A program made the translations under genes and the position numbers. Below, piece by piece: positions 1 to 8,527 of a DNA stretch of 64,000 nt (the first letter of the stretch is position 1; each line of letters opens with the position of its first letter). Where the stretch lies: positions 24,438-88,437 of the forward strand of contig PLYO01000042.1 in assembly GCA_003151825.1 (NCBI GenBank). Direction: 5' to 3'. The notes under the pieces are model-generated. The model ran no database searches. It saw only the letters and a program-made list of their open reading frames with translations, and had not been told where the DNA came from. The stretch is from Ignavibacteriota bacterium. Its GTDB lineage: Bacteria > Bacteroidota > Ignavibacteria > Palsa-1295.

Positions 1-600
1 GCAGCGTTGCTCTTAGTGGTGGTGGGGTTCGGGGTGATTTTGCAAAACAAGATTATGCGGCCAGCGAAGGCGGGCATGGGACTTATCGGACTGATCTGTT
101 TGGTGGGAATTGCACTCCAAGTTCACACCATTATGAAAGAGGATGCTGCTAAACCCTCCATTGTTTCAGCCTCGTTCGTCCACGCAATGAATTATCTGCA
201 AGCGAACGCTGGCGACTCGGCGATCGTCGTAACGCGGCGTTTCGATCTCGATTCGACGGGCGACGAATCCTATTATTGGTATGGCGCTCTTTCGGGTCGG
301 CGTGTTCTTTCTGAAGGAGCAAAATATGGCTCGCTACTTGCAGCGGTCGCGGATATGAATGCGGAAAAGGGGCTTCATCGATCGATCGCGGCGGATGAAT
401 TGCTTCGCGCGCGCCGAGCGTTGCTCGATACCATTTACCGATCGAAGGAGATGGATCATGTAAAAGCTGCGCTGGAGCAGTCCTATGCTTGCTATCTAAT
501 CGAGACGGGATACGCCGGCGAGCTACTTTCCGTCAATCCCGCCCTGTTTGCGACGCGCGTGTTTGCCGAAGGTGAATATGAAATTTGGAAAATCCGGTAA
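1..600 (+). CDS. C-terminal part of a membrane protein (5' end outside window)
   Basis: The frame is open from the first base, so the gene begins upstream and only about 199 residues are visible. Two hydrophobic segments (visible residues 1-14 and about 26-41) are separated by a short basic loop and followed by a soluble domain of about 150 residues ending in a strand-like EYEIWKIR. I see no catalytic signature. Membrane helices followed by a soluble tail of this kind are common in GT-C glycosyltransferases, but that is inferred from layout only. No neighbour points to a function. Confidence 0.7.
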   Translation, partial: AALLLVVVGFGVILQNKIMRPAKAGMGLIGLICLVGIALQVHTIMKEDAAKPSIVSASFVHAMNYLQANAGDSAIVVTRRFDLDSTGDESYYWYGALSGRRVLSEGAKYGSLLAAVADMNAEKGLHRSIAADELLRARRALLDTIYRSKEMDHVKAALEQSYACYLIETGYAGELLSVNPALFATRVFAEGEYEIWKIR

Positions 601-743
601 TGTGCCAGCTGTATTTGAACTTCTTACACAGGCCGCCTGTTAACGCGCTACTCTTGCTCAAAAGCACGGTATGAAAGAGCACGGTATGAAAGCGCTTTTC
701 AACGTTATCAGCGGCGGGATAAGAACATTTTTAACGACAACGA

Positions 744-1181
744 ATGGGAAACGAAACGGCTACGACTGTAACAAAAACCGCTCCTGCACCGGAGCAGGCT
801 TCTTCTTTAACTAAAGTTTATGTGGGCAGCCTGCCGTATGACTGGACTGCCGAACACCTCGAAGAAATCTTCAAGCCCTTTGGCCGCTTGACCAGTGCCG
901 CGGTCGTTGCGGATCAACTTACGCATCGATCGAAGGGATTTGGTTTTGTGGAATTCGAGTCCGCAGAGGATGCGAAGAAAGCGATTGCCGAGGTCAATGG
1001 ACGCTCCATCGAAGGGCGTAACATACTGGTGCGCGAAGCACGCCCGCATGTCGAGCGCACGAATAATGACCGAGGCAACGGATCGCGCGCCCCTCGCGAA
1101 CGCACGACACTTCCGATCGACAATATTGAATCGACCGACACGTCGGGCCGTTCCTATGGCAACCGCCGCGGATGGTGGTAA
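744..1181 (+). CDS. RRM-domain RNA-binding protein
   Basis: A 145-residue protein with one RNA recognition motif. RNP2 (VYVGSLPY) lies at residues 25-32 and RNP1 (KGFGFVEF) at 64-71, both with the aromatic residues that stack on RNA bases. A low-complexity tail rich in R, G, N and T follows from about residue 105 and ends in GRRGWW. Small single-RRM proteins of this type in cyanobacteria and Bacteroidota bind RNA and are often cold-induced; the specific target here is unknown. The ATG at 744 has no clear Shine-Dalgarno site. A 15-base direct repeat (662-691) lies in the presumed leader. The gene is convergent with the ferredoxin gene, with a gap of only 7 bases. Confidence 0.93.
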   Translation: MGNETATTVTKTAPAPEQASSLTKVYVGSLPYDWTAEHLEEIFKPFGRLTSAAVVADQLTHRSKGFGFVEFESAEDAKKAIAEVNGRSIEGRNILVREARPHVERTNNDRGNGSRAPRERTTLPIDNIESTDTSGRSYGNRRGWW

Positions 1182-1188
1182 CCCATCC

Positions 1189-1515
1189 TCATCCCTCATC
1201 CTTGTATTTCTGAATCCTCAGCCGCTCCACTGGCTTCCCATTGATGATATGGGATTCCATGATTTCCGGCACGTCCTCCGGCGTTACACCGCCATACCAA
1301 ATTCCTTCGGGGTACACAACGACGGATGGCCCGAACTCACAGGCATCCAGGCAACCGGATTGATTTGCGCGCACTATATGGCGTAATCCTCGCTGCTTAA
1401 TCTCCTGCTTCATAGCCTGACGAATAGCCGCCGAGCCTTTAGCCGAGCAACAGCCTTTGGGGTCGTCCTCCGGACGAACGTTCTCGCAAACGAAGATATG
1501 ATGTTGGAACCGCAT
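1189..1515 (-). CDS. Thioredoxin-like [2Fe-2S] ferredoxin
   Basis: A 108-residue protein with the cysteine layout of the thioredoxin-fold 2Fe-2S ferredoxin family: C10 in FVCEN, C22/C23 after a short loop, and a C-terminal pair C55/C59 in GCLDAC. These are the usual four ligands (one of the CC pair being the ligand). The DACEFGPSVVVYPEG segment after the last ligands is also typical of the stand-alone members. It probably acts as a soluble electron carrier; the partner is not evident from the neighbours. The start ATG at 1515 lies next to a short inverted repeat (1518-1581) that fills the gap to the response regulator gene. Confidence 0.9.
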   Translation of the reverse strand: MRFQHHIFVCENVRPEDDPKGCCSAKGSAAIRQAMKQEIKQRGLRHIVRANQSGCLDACEFGPSVVVYPEGIWYGGVTPEDVPEIMESHIINGKPVERLRIQKYKDEG

Positions 1516-1517
1516 GT

Positions 1518-1581
1518 GTAGCGCAAACTTCAGTTTGCGATCTTCCTATAGTTCATTATCGCAAACTAAAGTTTGCACTAC
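1518..1581. repeat. Inverted repeat pair, CAAACTT/AAGTTTG family
   Basis: Two 24-base arms (1518-1541 and 1558-1581) are near-perfect reverse complements with a 16-base loop. Each arm is itself palindromic around GCAAACT..AGTTTGC. A third copy of the arm occurs alone at 7264-7287, directly after purD. The element sits between the ferredoxin and the response-regulator genes and could form a strong hairpin in the transcript. Confidence 0.85.
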
Positions 1582-1589
1582 ATATTATT

Positions 1590-2282
1590 TTAAGTCCGAA
1601 CGCCATATCCGACGCCGCGCTCGGAGGTGATGAGGCGGTCTTTCTCGCCACGATCCGTGTCAATTTTCTCACGCAGGCGTTTAATATAGACATCGATCAC
1701 ATTCGATCCCATTGTGAACGAATATCCCCATACATGCTGCGTGATGATGGTGCGAGAAAGGATACGGCCTTTGTTGCGCATGAGATATTCGAGCAGCTCG
1801 TATTCCTTGACCGTAAGCGGAATATGCTGCTCCTCATCGCTGCCAACCTTTTTGCGGCGAGCCGTGTGGGTGACAGTATCGAGCACGAGGTCGCGGGAGA
1901 CGAGTTGCGTCTTCTTTTCAATGTCCGAACGGCGAATGAGCGAGCGCACCCGCGCCGAAAGCTCCTCGAACAAAAAGGGCTTGGTAAGGTAATCGTCCGC
2001 GCCTGCGTCGAGTCCTTCGACTTTTTCGCCGATCTCGGCCTTCGCCGTCAGGCAAAGAATCGGCACGTTTCGCTTGGCGGCGCGAATTTCTTTAATGACT
2101 TCGATGCCAGATTTTTTGGGCATCATGACGTCGGTGATGATGAGATCGTAGGCCTCCGAAAACGCGCGCTTAGCGCCTTCTTCGCCGTTGAAGGCGACAT
2201 CGACATCGTATTCTTCTTCCTTCAAGCCCTGTTCGAGGAAACGGGCTACTTTTTTTTCATCTTCAATGACCAGTATGCGCAT
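1590..2282 (-). CDS. OmpR/PhoB-family response regulator
   Basis: A 230-residue two-domain regulator. The receiver domain (about 1-118) has the acidic pair E7/D8, the phosphorylation site D51 in LIITDVMMP, T79 and K101 in the YLTKPF motif. A winged-helix DNA-binding domain (about 130-230) ends in the usual RGVGYGVRT. It should be switched on by phosphorylation and act as a transcription factor. No histidine kinase gene is adjacent, so it is an orphan here; the kinase may lie elsewhere. It is divergent from the polyprenyl synthase gene across about 250 bases. Confidence 0.95.
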   Translation of the reverse strand: MRILVIEDEKKVARFLEQGLKEEEYDVDVAFNGEEGAKRAFSEAYDLIITDVMMPKKSGIEVIKEIRAAKRNVPILCLTAKAEIGEKVEGLDAGADDYLTKPFLFEELSARVRSLIRRSDIEKKTQLVSRDLVLDTVTHTARRKKVGSDEEQHIPLTVKEYELLEYLMRNKGRILSRTIITQHVWGYSFTMGSNVIDVYIKRLREKIDTDRGEKDRLITSERGVGYGVRT

Positions 2283-2536
2283 ATAGTCGTTTTATTAATT
2301 CGATGAGGGTGGCTTTCGGATGACGGAACCCTCTCGATGGGAGGATTTTTACGAATTGCCGAATCTCACCTTACATTCCGTGTTCATGAACATTACGCTT
2401 GTTCATTAAGTTGGTTTCTATAAAATCATGATTCCCGTTACTCAGCCACCCTCGATTGTTGGCAATTTCTTTTTGGTAATATTGGTTCTTTGGACTGAAT
2501 AATGAACACTACGATCCCTACTGTATTCCGAATAAC

Positions 2537-3508
2537 GTGTATCCCGATCTAATAAAAGCAAAAATAGAGCAAAACCTTGCTGCGCAAATACCAGCGGAAC
2601 CTCGCAGCCTTTATGACCCCGTTCGTGCCTCGATTGCATACGGTGGGAAACGTGCTCGTCCTACGCTCACCGCGCTTTCGGCTGGAACGAAGGCGCAGGA
2701 CAGTGATTGGCTACCCGCCGCCCTTGCCGTCGAGTTGCTGCATACGTTCACACTCGTTCATGACGATATTATGGATAATGCGGCTATTCGGCGCGGACGG
2801 CCAGCAGTCCATATGACCTATGGAGTGAACGCGGCCATTCTCTCGGGCGATGTCATCGTCGCCCTTGCGATGGGATGCCTTGCACAAGCTCCGAAAGCAG
2901 AAGCGATGCTCGCGGAATTTAGCGCGGGTTTTCGCGCAGTCTGCGAAGGACAGGCATTGGACAAAGATTTTGAAACCCGCGATGATGTGAGCATGGAGGA
3001 TTATCTCACGATGATCGCACTTAAAACTTCGCGCGTCTTCGAGCTCGCTGCCGTTCTCGGCACGATTGCGGGCGGAGTACATTATATCGAAGAGCTGCGC
3101 CGATTTGCACGCCAACTCGGATTAGCCTTCCAACTTCAGGACGATCTGCTCGACCTTACCGGCACTGCGGAATTTGGAAAAACAATCGGAGGCGATATTC
3201 TCGAAGGGAAGCGCACCGCGCTTTTCGTGCTCGCAATGGATCGCTATCACAAATGTTCCGGCGACGAGTGCGATTTGCTTGGTCGGCTCCGCGAACGCCG
3301 CGCGACTATAGACGATGTGGCGCCGATTCGTGAGCTGTTCGAGCGGCTTGGCGTCCTCGAAGAGGTTGCAAGGATGGTCTCGAATCATGCGGATAAAGCA
3401 ATGGAGCAGCTATCCGGTATTGCGGATACGGAAATGCGCGAAAACCTTCTCCAATATAGCAGGCAGCTGATCGGAGTTGCACACGCTGCTATTCCCGCAA
3501 ATCGATAA
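2537..3508 (+). CDS. Trans-isoprenyl diphosphate (polyprenyl) synthase
   Basis: A 323-residue member of the trans-isoprenyl diphosphate synthase family. The first aspartate-rich motif DDIMD is at residues 76-80 and the second DDLLD at 202-206; GGKRARP (36-42) is the usual substrate-binding segment. Such enzymes add isopentenyl diphosphate units to make the side chain of quinones or a geranylgeranyl/farnesyl chain; product length cannot be read safely. The start used is GTG at 2537. An upstream ATG at 2502 is out of frame, and I see no better in-frame ATG. The end overlaps the convergent LolA-like gene by 20 bases. Confidence 0.93.
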   Translation: MYPDLIKAKIEQNLAAQIPAEPRSLYDPVRASIAYGGKRARPTLTALSAGTKAQDSDWLPAALAVELLHTFTLVHDDIMDNAAIRRGRPAVHMTYGVNAAILSGDVIVALAMGCLAQAPKAEAMLAEFSAGFRAVCEGQALDKDFETRDDVSMEDYLTMIALKTSRVFELAAVLGTIAGGVHYIEELRRFARQLGLAFQLQDDLLDLTGTAEFGKTIGGDILEGKRTALFVLAMDRYHKCSGDECDLLGRLRERRATIDDVAPIRELFERLGVLEEVARMVSNHADKAMEQLSGIADTEMRENLLQYSRQLIGVAHAAIPANR

Positions 3509-4202
3509 CTTTAGTCGAAGGCTTTGGTTTGAAAATAAAATCCTGCGCGCGAATCTGACGGAGTGTTTTGATTGCAAGCTTTTCGGCCCGCGCGGTGCCT
3601 TTTGAACTGGTTGCAGATGCGTAAATAATTTCCACGTTTTGCTTTTTTATTCGAAGCCCCAGTGTGATATTCTGAATCTCACCGGCAGACTTTAAAAGCG
3701 ATTGCAATGCTGGCTTCGGCGTGAGTTCGAGAGGGTATTGAGCGGCTCCGTCCGTTCTTGCAATTTCGGCTGTGTAATTATCCGAGAACCGAAACAAGCT
3801 TGTCGGATCTTTAAATACGGAACTGGCCGACACATTATCAATCGTTACACGATCCTCGCGTTTTTGGTAATTCCAAATCGTGTGCCGATCCGAAATAATA
3901 AGCATGGATGGACTTTCGATTCGAACATGCCCATCGTGCAAATCCGCCGTAATAGTTACCCGCCCTTCGTTTTCGAGATCGAACGCAAGGGAAACTCCCG
4001 GCGCGCTCAGGAATTGTTCCTGAAGCTTTTTCGCCAACGATGGAGCAGTTTCTTGCGCATGCAAGGAAAGGATGAAGGATGAAGGATGAAGGATGAAAGC
4101 GATGCAGAGGAGTGGGTATCTCCACGGTATCCGCAACGGTTTCGTCAGCATCCATCCCATTAATCTAATAAATCCCATAAATCCTGGTTCAGACAATTTC
4201 AT
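3489..4202 (-). CDS. LolA-like periplasmic lipoprotein carrier
   Basis: About 237 residues from the ATG at 4202, which overlaps the stop of the upstream acetyltransferase gene as ATGA (translational coupling). An N-terminal signal peptide ends near SLHAQE. The rest has the LolA/LolB-type beta pattern with HTIWNYQKREDRVTIDN, the strand pair typical of LolA-family proteins (outer membrane lipoprotein chaperones). Some relatives with this pattern have other periplasmic roles, so the exact job is inferred. The hydrophobic core of the signal peptide (FILHPSSFIL) is encoded by a tandem repeat of GGATGAA units (4070-4099) found elsewhere in the window. The 3' end overlaps the convergent polyprenyl synthase gene. 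Confidence 0.8.
   Translation of the reverse strand: MKLSEPGFMGFIRLMGWMLTKPLRIPWRYPLLCIAFILHPSSFILSLHAQETAPSLAKKLQEQFLSAPGVSLAFDLENEGRVTITADLHDGHVRIESPSMLIISDRHTIWNYQKREDRVTIDNVSASSVFKDPTSLFRFSDNYTAEIARTDGAAQYPLELTPKPALQSLLKSAGEIQNITLGLRIKKQNVEIIYASATSSKGTARAEKLAIKTLRQIRAQDFIFKPKPSTKVIDLRE
4070..4099. repeat. Tandem GGATGAA repeat inside the LolA-like gene
   Basis: Four consecutive copies of the heptamer GGATGAA. On the coding strand this reads as repeated TTCATCC and encodes the signal-peptide core. Similar runs occur in the purD downstream gap (about 7440-7471) and inside xerD (about 61779-61832). Confidence 0.9.
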
Positions 4203-4822
4203 GGAGCGAATTTCTTTCGCCATTCTTCTTTTCGCTCGATCCATTCTTCGCTGGTAACGGCATAGATGTGGGTGTCCTGCCAATGGTCTCCTAAGAACAG
4301 GCCGCGCAAGGCCGTGCCTTCGAAGCGCAGCCCAAGCTTGGAAGGTATCTTCAAGCTCGGTTCATTCTCGGGAGAAATCCATAGCGTGATGCGGTGCAGC
4401 TTCAGCACATCGAACGCAAATTCCATCGCGAGCACAAGCGCCTCCGTTGCATAAGCCTGACGGACATACGGCAGGCCAATCCAATATCCGATAAAACACG
4501 AATGCGAAACGCCTCGGACGATTTGCGTGAGGCCGATTTGCCCGACGATCTCGCCCGTTTCTCGGCGGGTAATAAAAAAACGGTAATCCGAGCCATCGTC
4601 CCATTTATCGAGCGCCATTAGAATGTGCTCGCGCGCGGCGCGCCGTTCACCCGCTTCCTGCATCATTCCGGGCGGCGACCACGGTTCGAGATGGTCTTTG
4701 AACGAAACCGCGAGCAGTTCCGCAAGCGCATCGGCATCGGTCGTTCGGTATTGACGGAGGATGAGTCGCTCGGAGCCAATGGACTTTGGTACACGCTCGG
4801 GAACGCGAAAAGCATCGAGCAT
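4199..4822 (-). CDS. RimJ/RimL-type GNAT N-acetyltransferase
   Basis: A 207-residue GNAT protein. It has the opening SERLILRQYRTTDADALAEL, the acceptor strand TGEIVGQIGL, the acetyl-CoA loop region around YVRQAYATEAL, and the C-terminal NEPSLKIPSKLGLRFEGTAL typical of the RimJ/RimL subgroup that acetylates ribosomal or other protein N-termini or small molecules. The substrate is not known. It lies 12 bases after bcp and is coupled to the LolA-like gene by an ATGA overlap, so the three probably form one transcript. Confidence 0.9.
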   Translation of the reverse strand: MLDAFRVPERVPKSIGSERLILRQYRTTDADALAELLAVSFKDHLEPWSPPGMMQEAGERRAAREHILMALDKWDDGSDYRFFITRRETGEIVGQIGLTQIVRGVSHSCFIGYWIGLPYVRQAYATEALVLAMEFAFDVLKLHRITLWISPENEPSLKIPSKLGLRFEGTALRGLFLGDHWQDTHIYAVTSEEWIERKEEWRKKFAP

Positions 4823-4834
4823 ACGAAGCTGGGT

Positions 4835-5296
4835 TTAAGCTTTTCCGAGTGCTTCCAGCACTGCATCCACATGCCCTGCCACCTTCACCTTTGGAAAAAT
4901 CTTCGCGAGCTTGCCGTGCTCATCAATGATAAACGTCGTTCGCACCACGCCCATGAATAAACGGCCATACAACGATTTCTTTTGCCACACGCCGTAGGCA
5001 TTCACCAATGTTTTATCCTGATCGACGAGGAGCGGAAACGTAAGTTCGAATTTCGATTTAAATTTCGTGTGACTTTTTTCACCTTCGGGACTTACGCCCA
5101 GCACGATAGCGCCTTTGCGCTGAATGCGAGCAAAATTATCGCGGAAATCGCACGCTTCTTTCGTGCAGCCGGGCGTATTATCCTTCGGATAAAAATAGAG
5201 CACGACTTTCTTTCCACGAAGATCTTTCAACGAAACCTTGTTGCCTTGATCGTCCTTCGTGGTAAAATCCGGAGCTTTGTCGCCTTCTTTGAGCAT
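4835..5296 (-). CDS. bcp: Thioredoxin-dependent peroxiredoxin (Bcp/PrxQ)
   Basis: A 153-residue AhpC/TSA-family protein of the BCP/PrxQ class. The peroxidatic cysteine is C44 in YPKDNTPGCTKEAC, with a resolving cysteine C49 five residues on, the hallmark of this class. The FxLLVDQDKTLVNAYGVW block and the RTTFIIDEHGKL strand are typical. It reduces hydrogen peroxide and organic peroxides with thioredoxin as electron donor in the cytoplasm. It is the first gene of the bcp-GNAT-LolA-like group, preceded by a lipoprotein gene 11 bases upstream in the same direction. Confidence 0.96.
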   Translation of the reverse strand: MLKEGDKAPDFTTKDDQGNKVSLKDLRGKKVVLYFYPKDNTPGCTKEACDFRDNFARIQRKGAIVLGVSPEGEKSHTKFKSKFELTFPLLVDQDKTLVNAYGVWQKKSLYGRLFMGVVRTTFIIDEHGKLAKIFPKVKVAGHVDAVLEALGKA

Positions 5297-5307
5297 AAAG
5301 CGTTTCT

Positions 5308-5799
5308 CTATCTAAAATTTACTTCCGCTTCGCCTTTGGTTACGATCGCCACTCTCCAGGGCTTGCCTTCCTGACGGACCATCCAAAAGAACGCTGCATC
5401 TTCGCCGGCGTTTGGCGACTCCACCTTGACCATCCCCGTCTCTTCGATGTGGGCCGTATCGAGCAGCGCACCTTCGAGATCGGTCGTGAGGTTACGGTCA
5501 ACATCCGCGTCCGCCGCGCCAAGGAACCGCCCGGCCTTATAATCGTAAAACGATCGGAACCATGCGAGCATGTCGTGCGCGACGTAAGGATTGGTAAAAT
5601 AATCCTTGAATTTCTGAGTCGCGATCATGGGATCGCGCCGCGCGGAATCGTTGCGCGTGACGGCATCGGCGAATTTGCGCGCGACCCCAACCTCTTCGCC
5701 CGCGCCGCGATCGCATCCGTTTAGTCCGCTCCCCAAAAGTAATAGCAATGCGGCATTAAGAGCGTACCATGCCGAAGAAAATTTATTTTTATTTACCAT
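5308..5799 (-). CDS. Predicted lipoprotein of unknown function
   Basis: About 163 residues from the ATG at 5799; a GTG ten codons upstream (5829) is also possible, but the ATG gives a normal lipoprotein leader. The leader has a basic start, a leucine-rich core (ALLLLLGSG) and a lipobox LNGC. The mature part is about 135 residues with no motif I recognise. It resembles small NTF2-like or DUF4878-like lipoproteins in having an early KFADAVTRNDSA helix and a late strand FFWMVRQEGKPWRVAIV, but I would not assign it. It lies 11 bases upstream of bcp. Confidence 0.8.
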   Translation of the reverse strand: MVNKNKFSSAWYALNAALLLLLGSGLNGCDRGAGEEVGVARKFADAVTRNDSARRDPMIATQKFKDYFTNPYVAHDMLAWFRSFYDYKAGRFLGAADADVDRNLTTDLEGALLDTAHIEETGMVKVESPNAGEDAAFFWMVRQEGKPWRVAIVTKGEAEVNFR

Positions 5800-5941
5800 T
5801 CGTAATGTGATGTGAAGTGCTTTCCCCACTTTATGCCAGCGTTCATCGTAATTTTGTTGCTTCCATTATGGACTATCTTGCAACAAAAGACTGTTAGGAA
5901 GGATTGCCTTTATATCTAAACGATACTACTATAAGCACTAC

Positions 5942-7261
5942 ATGCGAATTCTTGTTCTTGGCGGCGGCGCTCGCGAGCACGCCATCTGTTGGAAATTGAA
6001 GCAATCGCCCCGCGTGGCGGCCATCTTTTGCGCGCCCGGTAATGCCGGGATCGCAAACATTGCGGAAACCGTCGAGCTTATTCCGACGGACGTAAAAGCA
6101 GTCCTCGGTTTCGCCATGCGCGAGCGGATCGACTTGGTCGTCGTTGGCCCCGAAGCCCCGCTTGCCGCCGGCGTTGCCGACGCGCTCGATAAAGAGCACA
6201 TTCCCGTCTTCGGTCCGCGAAAAAATGCCGCGCTGCTCGAAAGTTCCAAAGCCTTTGCCAAAGAATTCATGCAGCGGCATGACATTCCAACCGCCCGCTA
6301 CGCCGTGTTCTCCTTCGAAGATCAAGTCGAGTGCCGAGCCTTTCTGCGCCATGTGAACTATCCTGCCGTCATCAAAGCCGACGGCCTCGCCGCCGGAAAA
6401 GGCGTCATCATTTGCGAAACCGAAGCGGAGGGAACCCACGCGCTCGACGAAATTTTCACCCATCGCATCTTTGGCGAAGCCGGTCAGCGCATCGTCATCG
6501 AAGAATACATGACGGGCGATGAAGCCAGCATCTTCGCTATCACCGATGGCATCGACTACGACCTCCTCGCGACCGCGCAGGATCACAAGCGCATCTTCGA
6601 TGGCGACCGCGGCAAGAATACCGGCGGCATGGGCGCTTACGCTCCAGCCGCGATCGTCACGCCCGAGATCATCGAGCAGGTCAAGCGCGAGATCATCGAG
6701 CCGGCGCTCAAAGGCTTGCGCGATGAGGGCCGCATCTATCGCGGCATCCTCTACATCGGCGTGATGATCGCCAATGGCCGCGCTCGCGTCGTCGAGTTCA
6801 ACGTTCGCTTTGGCGACCCCGAAGCGGAAGTCGTGCTGCCGCTCTTGGATGGCGATCTCGCCGAGATATTCCTCGCCTGCGCCGAAGGAAGGCTCGCCCC
6901 GCTCTTGCCGATCAAGCAGTTCCCGGCTTCGGCGGTAACTATTGTGATGGCCAGCCAGGGCTATCCCGATAGTTACCAAACCGGCGAGGTCATCACCGGA
7001 CTCGACGATTTCGACCAAAAGAAAGAGATCGAGCAGGGCATCGCAGTCTTTCATGGCGCCACCAAATTGGACGATCGCGGCCGGTTCCTCACCTCCGGCG
7101 GACGCGTGCTGTCCGTCACCGCCGTAGGGTACGAAGAGGATCTTCGCCACACCATTACCGCTGCCTACAATGCCGTCTCGCAGATCAGCTTCAACGGCGC
7201 CTACTACCGCAGCGACATCGGCAAAAAAGCCCACCGAACTCCCGAGCCTCGGACTGCATAA
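5942..7261 (+). CDS. purD: Phosphoribosylamine-glycine ligase
   Basis: A 439-residue ATP-grasp enzyme that joins glycine to 5-phosphoribosylamine in de novo purine synthesis. The N-terminal motif GGGAREHA (7-14), the ATP-binding segment around KADGLAAGKGV, the glycine-rich KNTGGMGAYAP and the metal-binding NVRFGDPE (287-294) are all present, and the length is normal for the family. The start ATG at 5942 is followed immediately by the typical MRILVLGGG. No other pur gene is nearby. The stop is followed within a few bases by one palindromic repeat arm (7264-7287) that may serve as a terminator. Confidence 0.98.
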   Translation: MRILVLGGGAREHAICWKLKQSPRVAAIFCAPGNAGIANIAETVELIPTDVKAVLGFAMRERIDLVVVGPEAPLAAGVADALDKEHIPVFGPRKNAALLESSKAFAKEFMQRHDIPTARYAVFSFEDQVECRAFLRHVNYPAVIKADGLAAGKGVIICETEAEGTHALDEIFTHRIFGEAGQRIVIEEYMTGDEASIFAITDGIDYDLLATAQDHKRIFDGDRGKNTGGMGAYAPAAIVTPEIIEQVKREIIEPALKGLRDEGRIYRGILYIGVMIANGRARVVEFNVRFGDPEAEVVLPLLDGDLAEIFLACAEGRLAPLLPIKQFPASAVTIVMASQGYPDSYQTGEVITGLDDFDQKKEIEQGIAVFHGATKLDDRGRFLTSGGRVLSVTAVGYEEDLRHTITAAYNAVSQISFNGAYYRSDIGKKAHRTPEPRTA

Positions 7262-7263
7262 AT

Positions 7264-7287
7264 GTAGCGCAAACTTCAGTTTGCGAT
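7264..7287. repeat. Single arm of the CAAACTT/AAGTTTG palindrome
   Basis: Identical over 24 bases to the arm at 1518-1541. It can fold on itself and is placed as a possible purD terminator. Confidence 0.85.
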
Positions 7288-7415
7288 TCGAGCCATGCCA
7301 AAAACGAGCTAAAAACGCGAATTCCTCTCCCAAAATATTTTTTTTTGCATTAGGAATTCATAAACTGTAGAGTTTTTGAGTCAGTTGCCGCCGATTGTCA
7401 ATGAACGCTGCACCA

Positions 7416-7437
7416 AGCATCGCCGACGATGCGCCCC
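7416..7437. repeat. 22-base palindromic element, copy 1
   Basis: Contains the near-palindrome GCATCGCCGACGATGC. The identical 22 bases occur inside ftsZ at 13425-13446, where they are translated. Confidence 0.85.
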
Positions 7438-7665
7438 GTTTTCATCCTTCATCCCTCAACCTTCATCCTTTCCCCGGATAGAGCCTGCCCTGAGCTTGTC
7501 GAATGGGTGCCCATCAAAGCAAAACCAATATACGGCGTGAAAAACCCAAAAGCAAGCGTTTGGTGAAAATACATGAAATTTCTTTTGGAAATAGGTGCCG
7601 GTTCAAAAGGATTGAGAAAATGGGGTGGAACGGCTCATTAGAAAACGTGTTTCTCACAGCGATTT

Positions 7666-8508
7666 ATGAAAAAGAGTATTATTGCTTCCTCGTTATTCTT
7701 GCTCGTATTAGTTCCATGGACGGAAATCGCTCCCGCCGTTCAGGGTGGAATCGATGCTGCCCTTCAAAAGATGAAGATTACTGAGACGGAAGCTACGAAT
7801 ATGATAGATGATTTATTCAGCTATGTTCGTGACAACGATGACCTACCCAACATGCCTGCTGTGGATATTCTACGTAAATTGAACGACAGAGCTAAAGCCG
7901 TTATTGCTCGCGAAATGGTGCAACTTGCACAGGAATATACACTCACTCCAGAGTTCAAGGATTCGTATGCTAAACAACGAGAGCGGGTGAGACCTAAAAC
8001 GCCTGAAGAATATTTGAAAGAGGACGAAGCGAATGGCGTAAATAGCTGGAGAAGAGATGAGAATGAGTGGATTGCGTATTATGATTCTCTAATAAAAAAG
8101 GATACGGTCAATTCTTTGATTTACGCTCGGAAAATTGATAGTATTCGCAATGAATTCGAGTTAGATAGCGCCGGAGTTATTAACGCGCGTGAACAAGAAT
8201 ATCGACAAGGTTTCGGTGCCTTCAATGAGAGAGATTACCTTAAAAGAGATTCCGCTTGGAGACTTGATTTTCCGGAAGACTCAAGGGCGTTCGTTAGATT
8301 AAGACTTTCAAAATATCTTGAGCTTCTCAAGACTGTGGATTTCCAAGCTAAGCTTAAACGTTACAAGGATGACCCAGGAACTGATTACTTCGCAAATTTA
8401 AAGTACGAAGAAAAGAGTCAGAAATGGAAGGCCATATATCGGGCTGGAAAAAGTGCGAATGATGCAGCCGCAAAGGCTGTTCGAGAATGGCTAAAGGAAG
8501 ATAAATAA
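7666..8508 (+). CDS. Secreted protein of unknown function
   Basis: A 280-residue protein with an N-terminal signal peptide (MKKSIIASSLFLLVLVPW, cleavage probably near residue 24). The mature part is strongly charged and mostly helical by eye (rich in K, E, R, D and Y), without cysteines or a domain I recognise. It is the first of three consecutive plus-strand genes for exported proteins (7666, 8528, 9752), spaced by 19 and 39 bases, in an AT-richer stretch than the surrounding genome, which suggests acquisition or a fast-evolving envelope locus. Confidence 0.75.
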   Translation: MKKSIIASSLFLLVLVPWTEIAPAVQGGIDAALQKMKITETEATNMIDDLFSYVRDNDDLPNMPAVDILRKLNDRAKAVIAREMVQLAQEYTLTPEFKDSYAKQRERVRPKTPEEYLKEDEANGVNSWRRDENEWIAYYDSLIKKDTVNSLIYARKIDSIRNEFELDSAGVINAREQEYRQGFGAFNERDYLKRDSAWRLDFPEDSRAFVRLRLSKYLELLKTVDFQAKLKRYKDDPGTDYFANLKYEEKSQKWKAIYRAGKSANDAAAKAVREWLKEDK

Positions 8509-8527
8509 TTCCGCATTCAATTTTAGA

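Larger units (their letters stand above)
7262..7665. other. Gene-poor gap of about 400 bases after purD
   Basis: No coding region seen. The gap collects four repeat families: a CAAACTT/AAGTTTG arm (7264-7287), a palindromic 22-base element (7416-7437), a CATCCTT run (about 7440-7471) and an AGAGCCTGCCCTGAGCTTG element (about 7479-7506). The last 150 bases are AT-rich and probably hold the promoter of the secreted-protein gene at 7666. Confidence 0.7.

Noticed and set aside
2283..2536. Possible riboswitch or small RNA in the gap before the polyprenyl synthase gene
   Set aside because: I see no conserved riboswitch core or strong hairpin; only weak AT-rich promoter-like sequence.
5894..7333. 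Long open frame of 479 codons on the minus strand opposite purD
   Set aside because: It is antisense to a complete purD with all motifs, has no recognisable protein pattern, and reflects the codon bias of purD.
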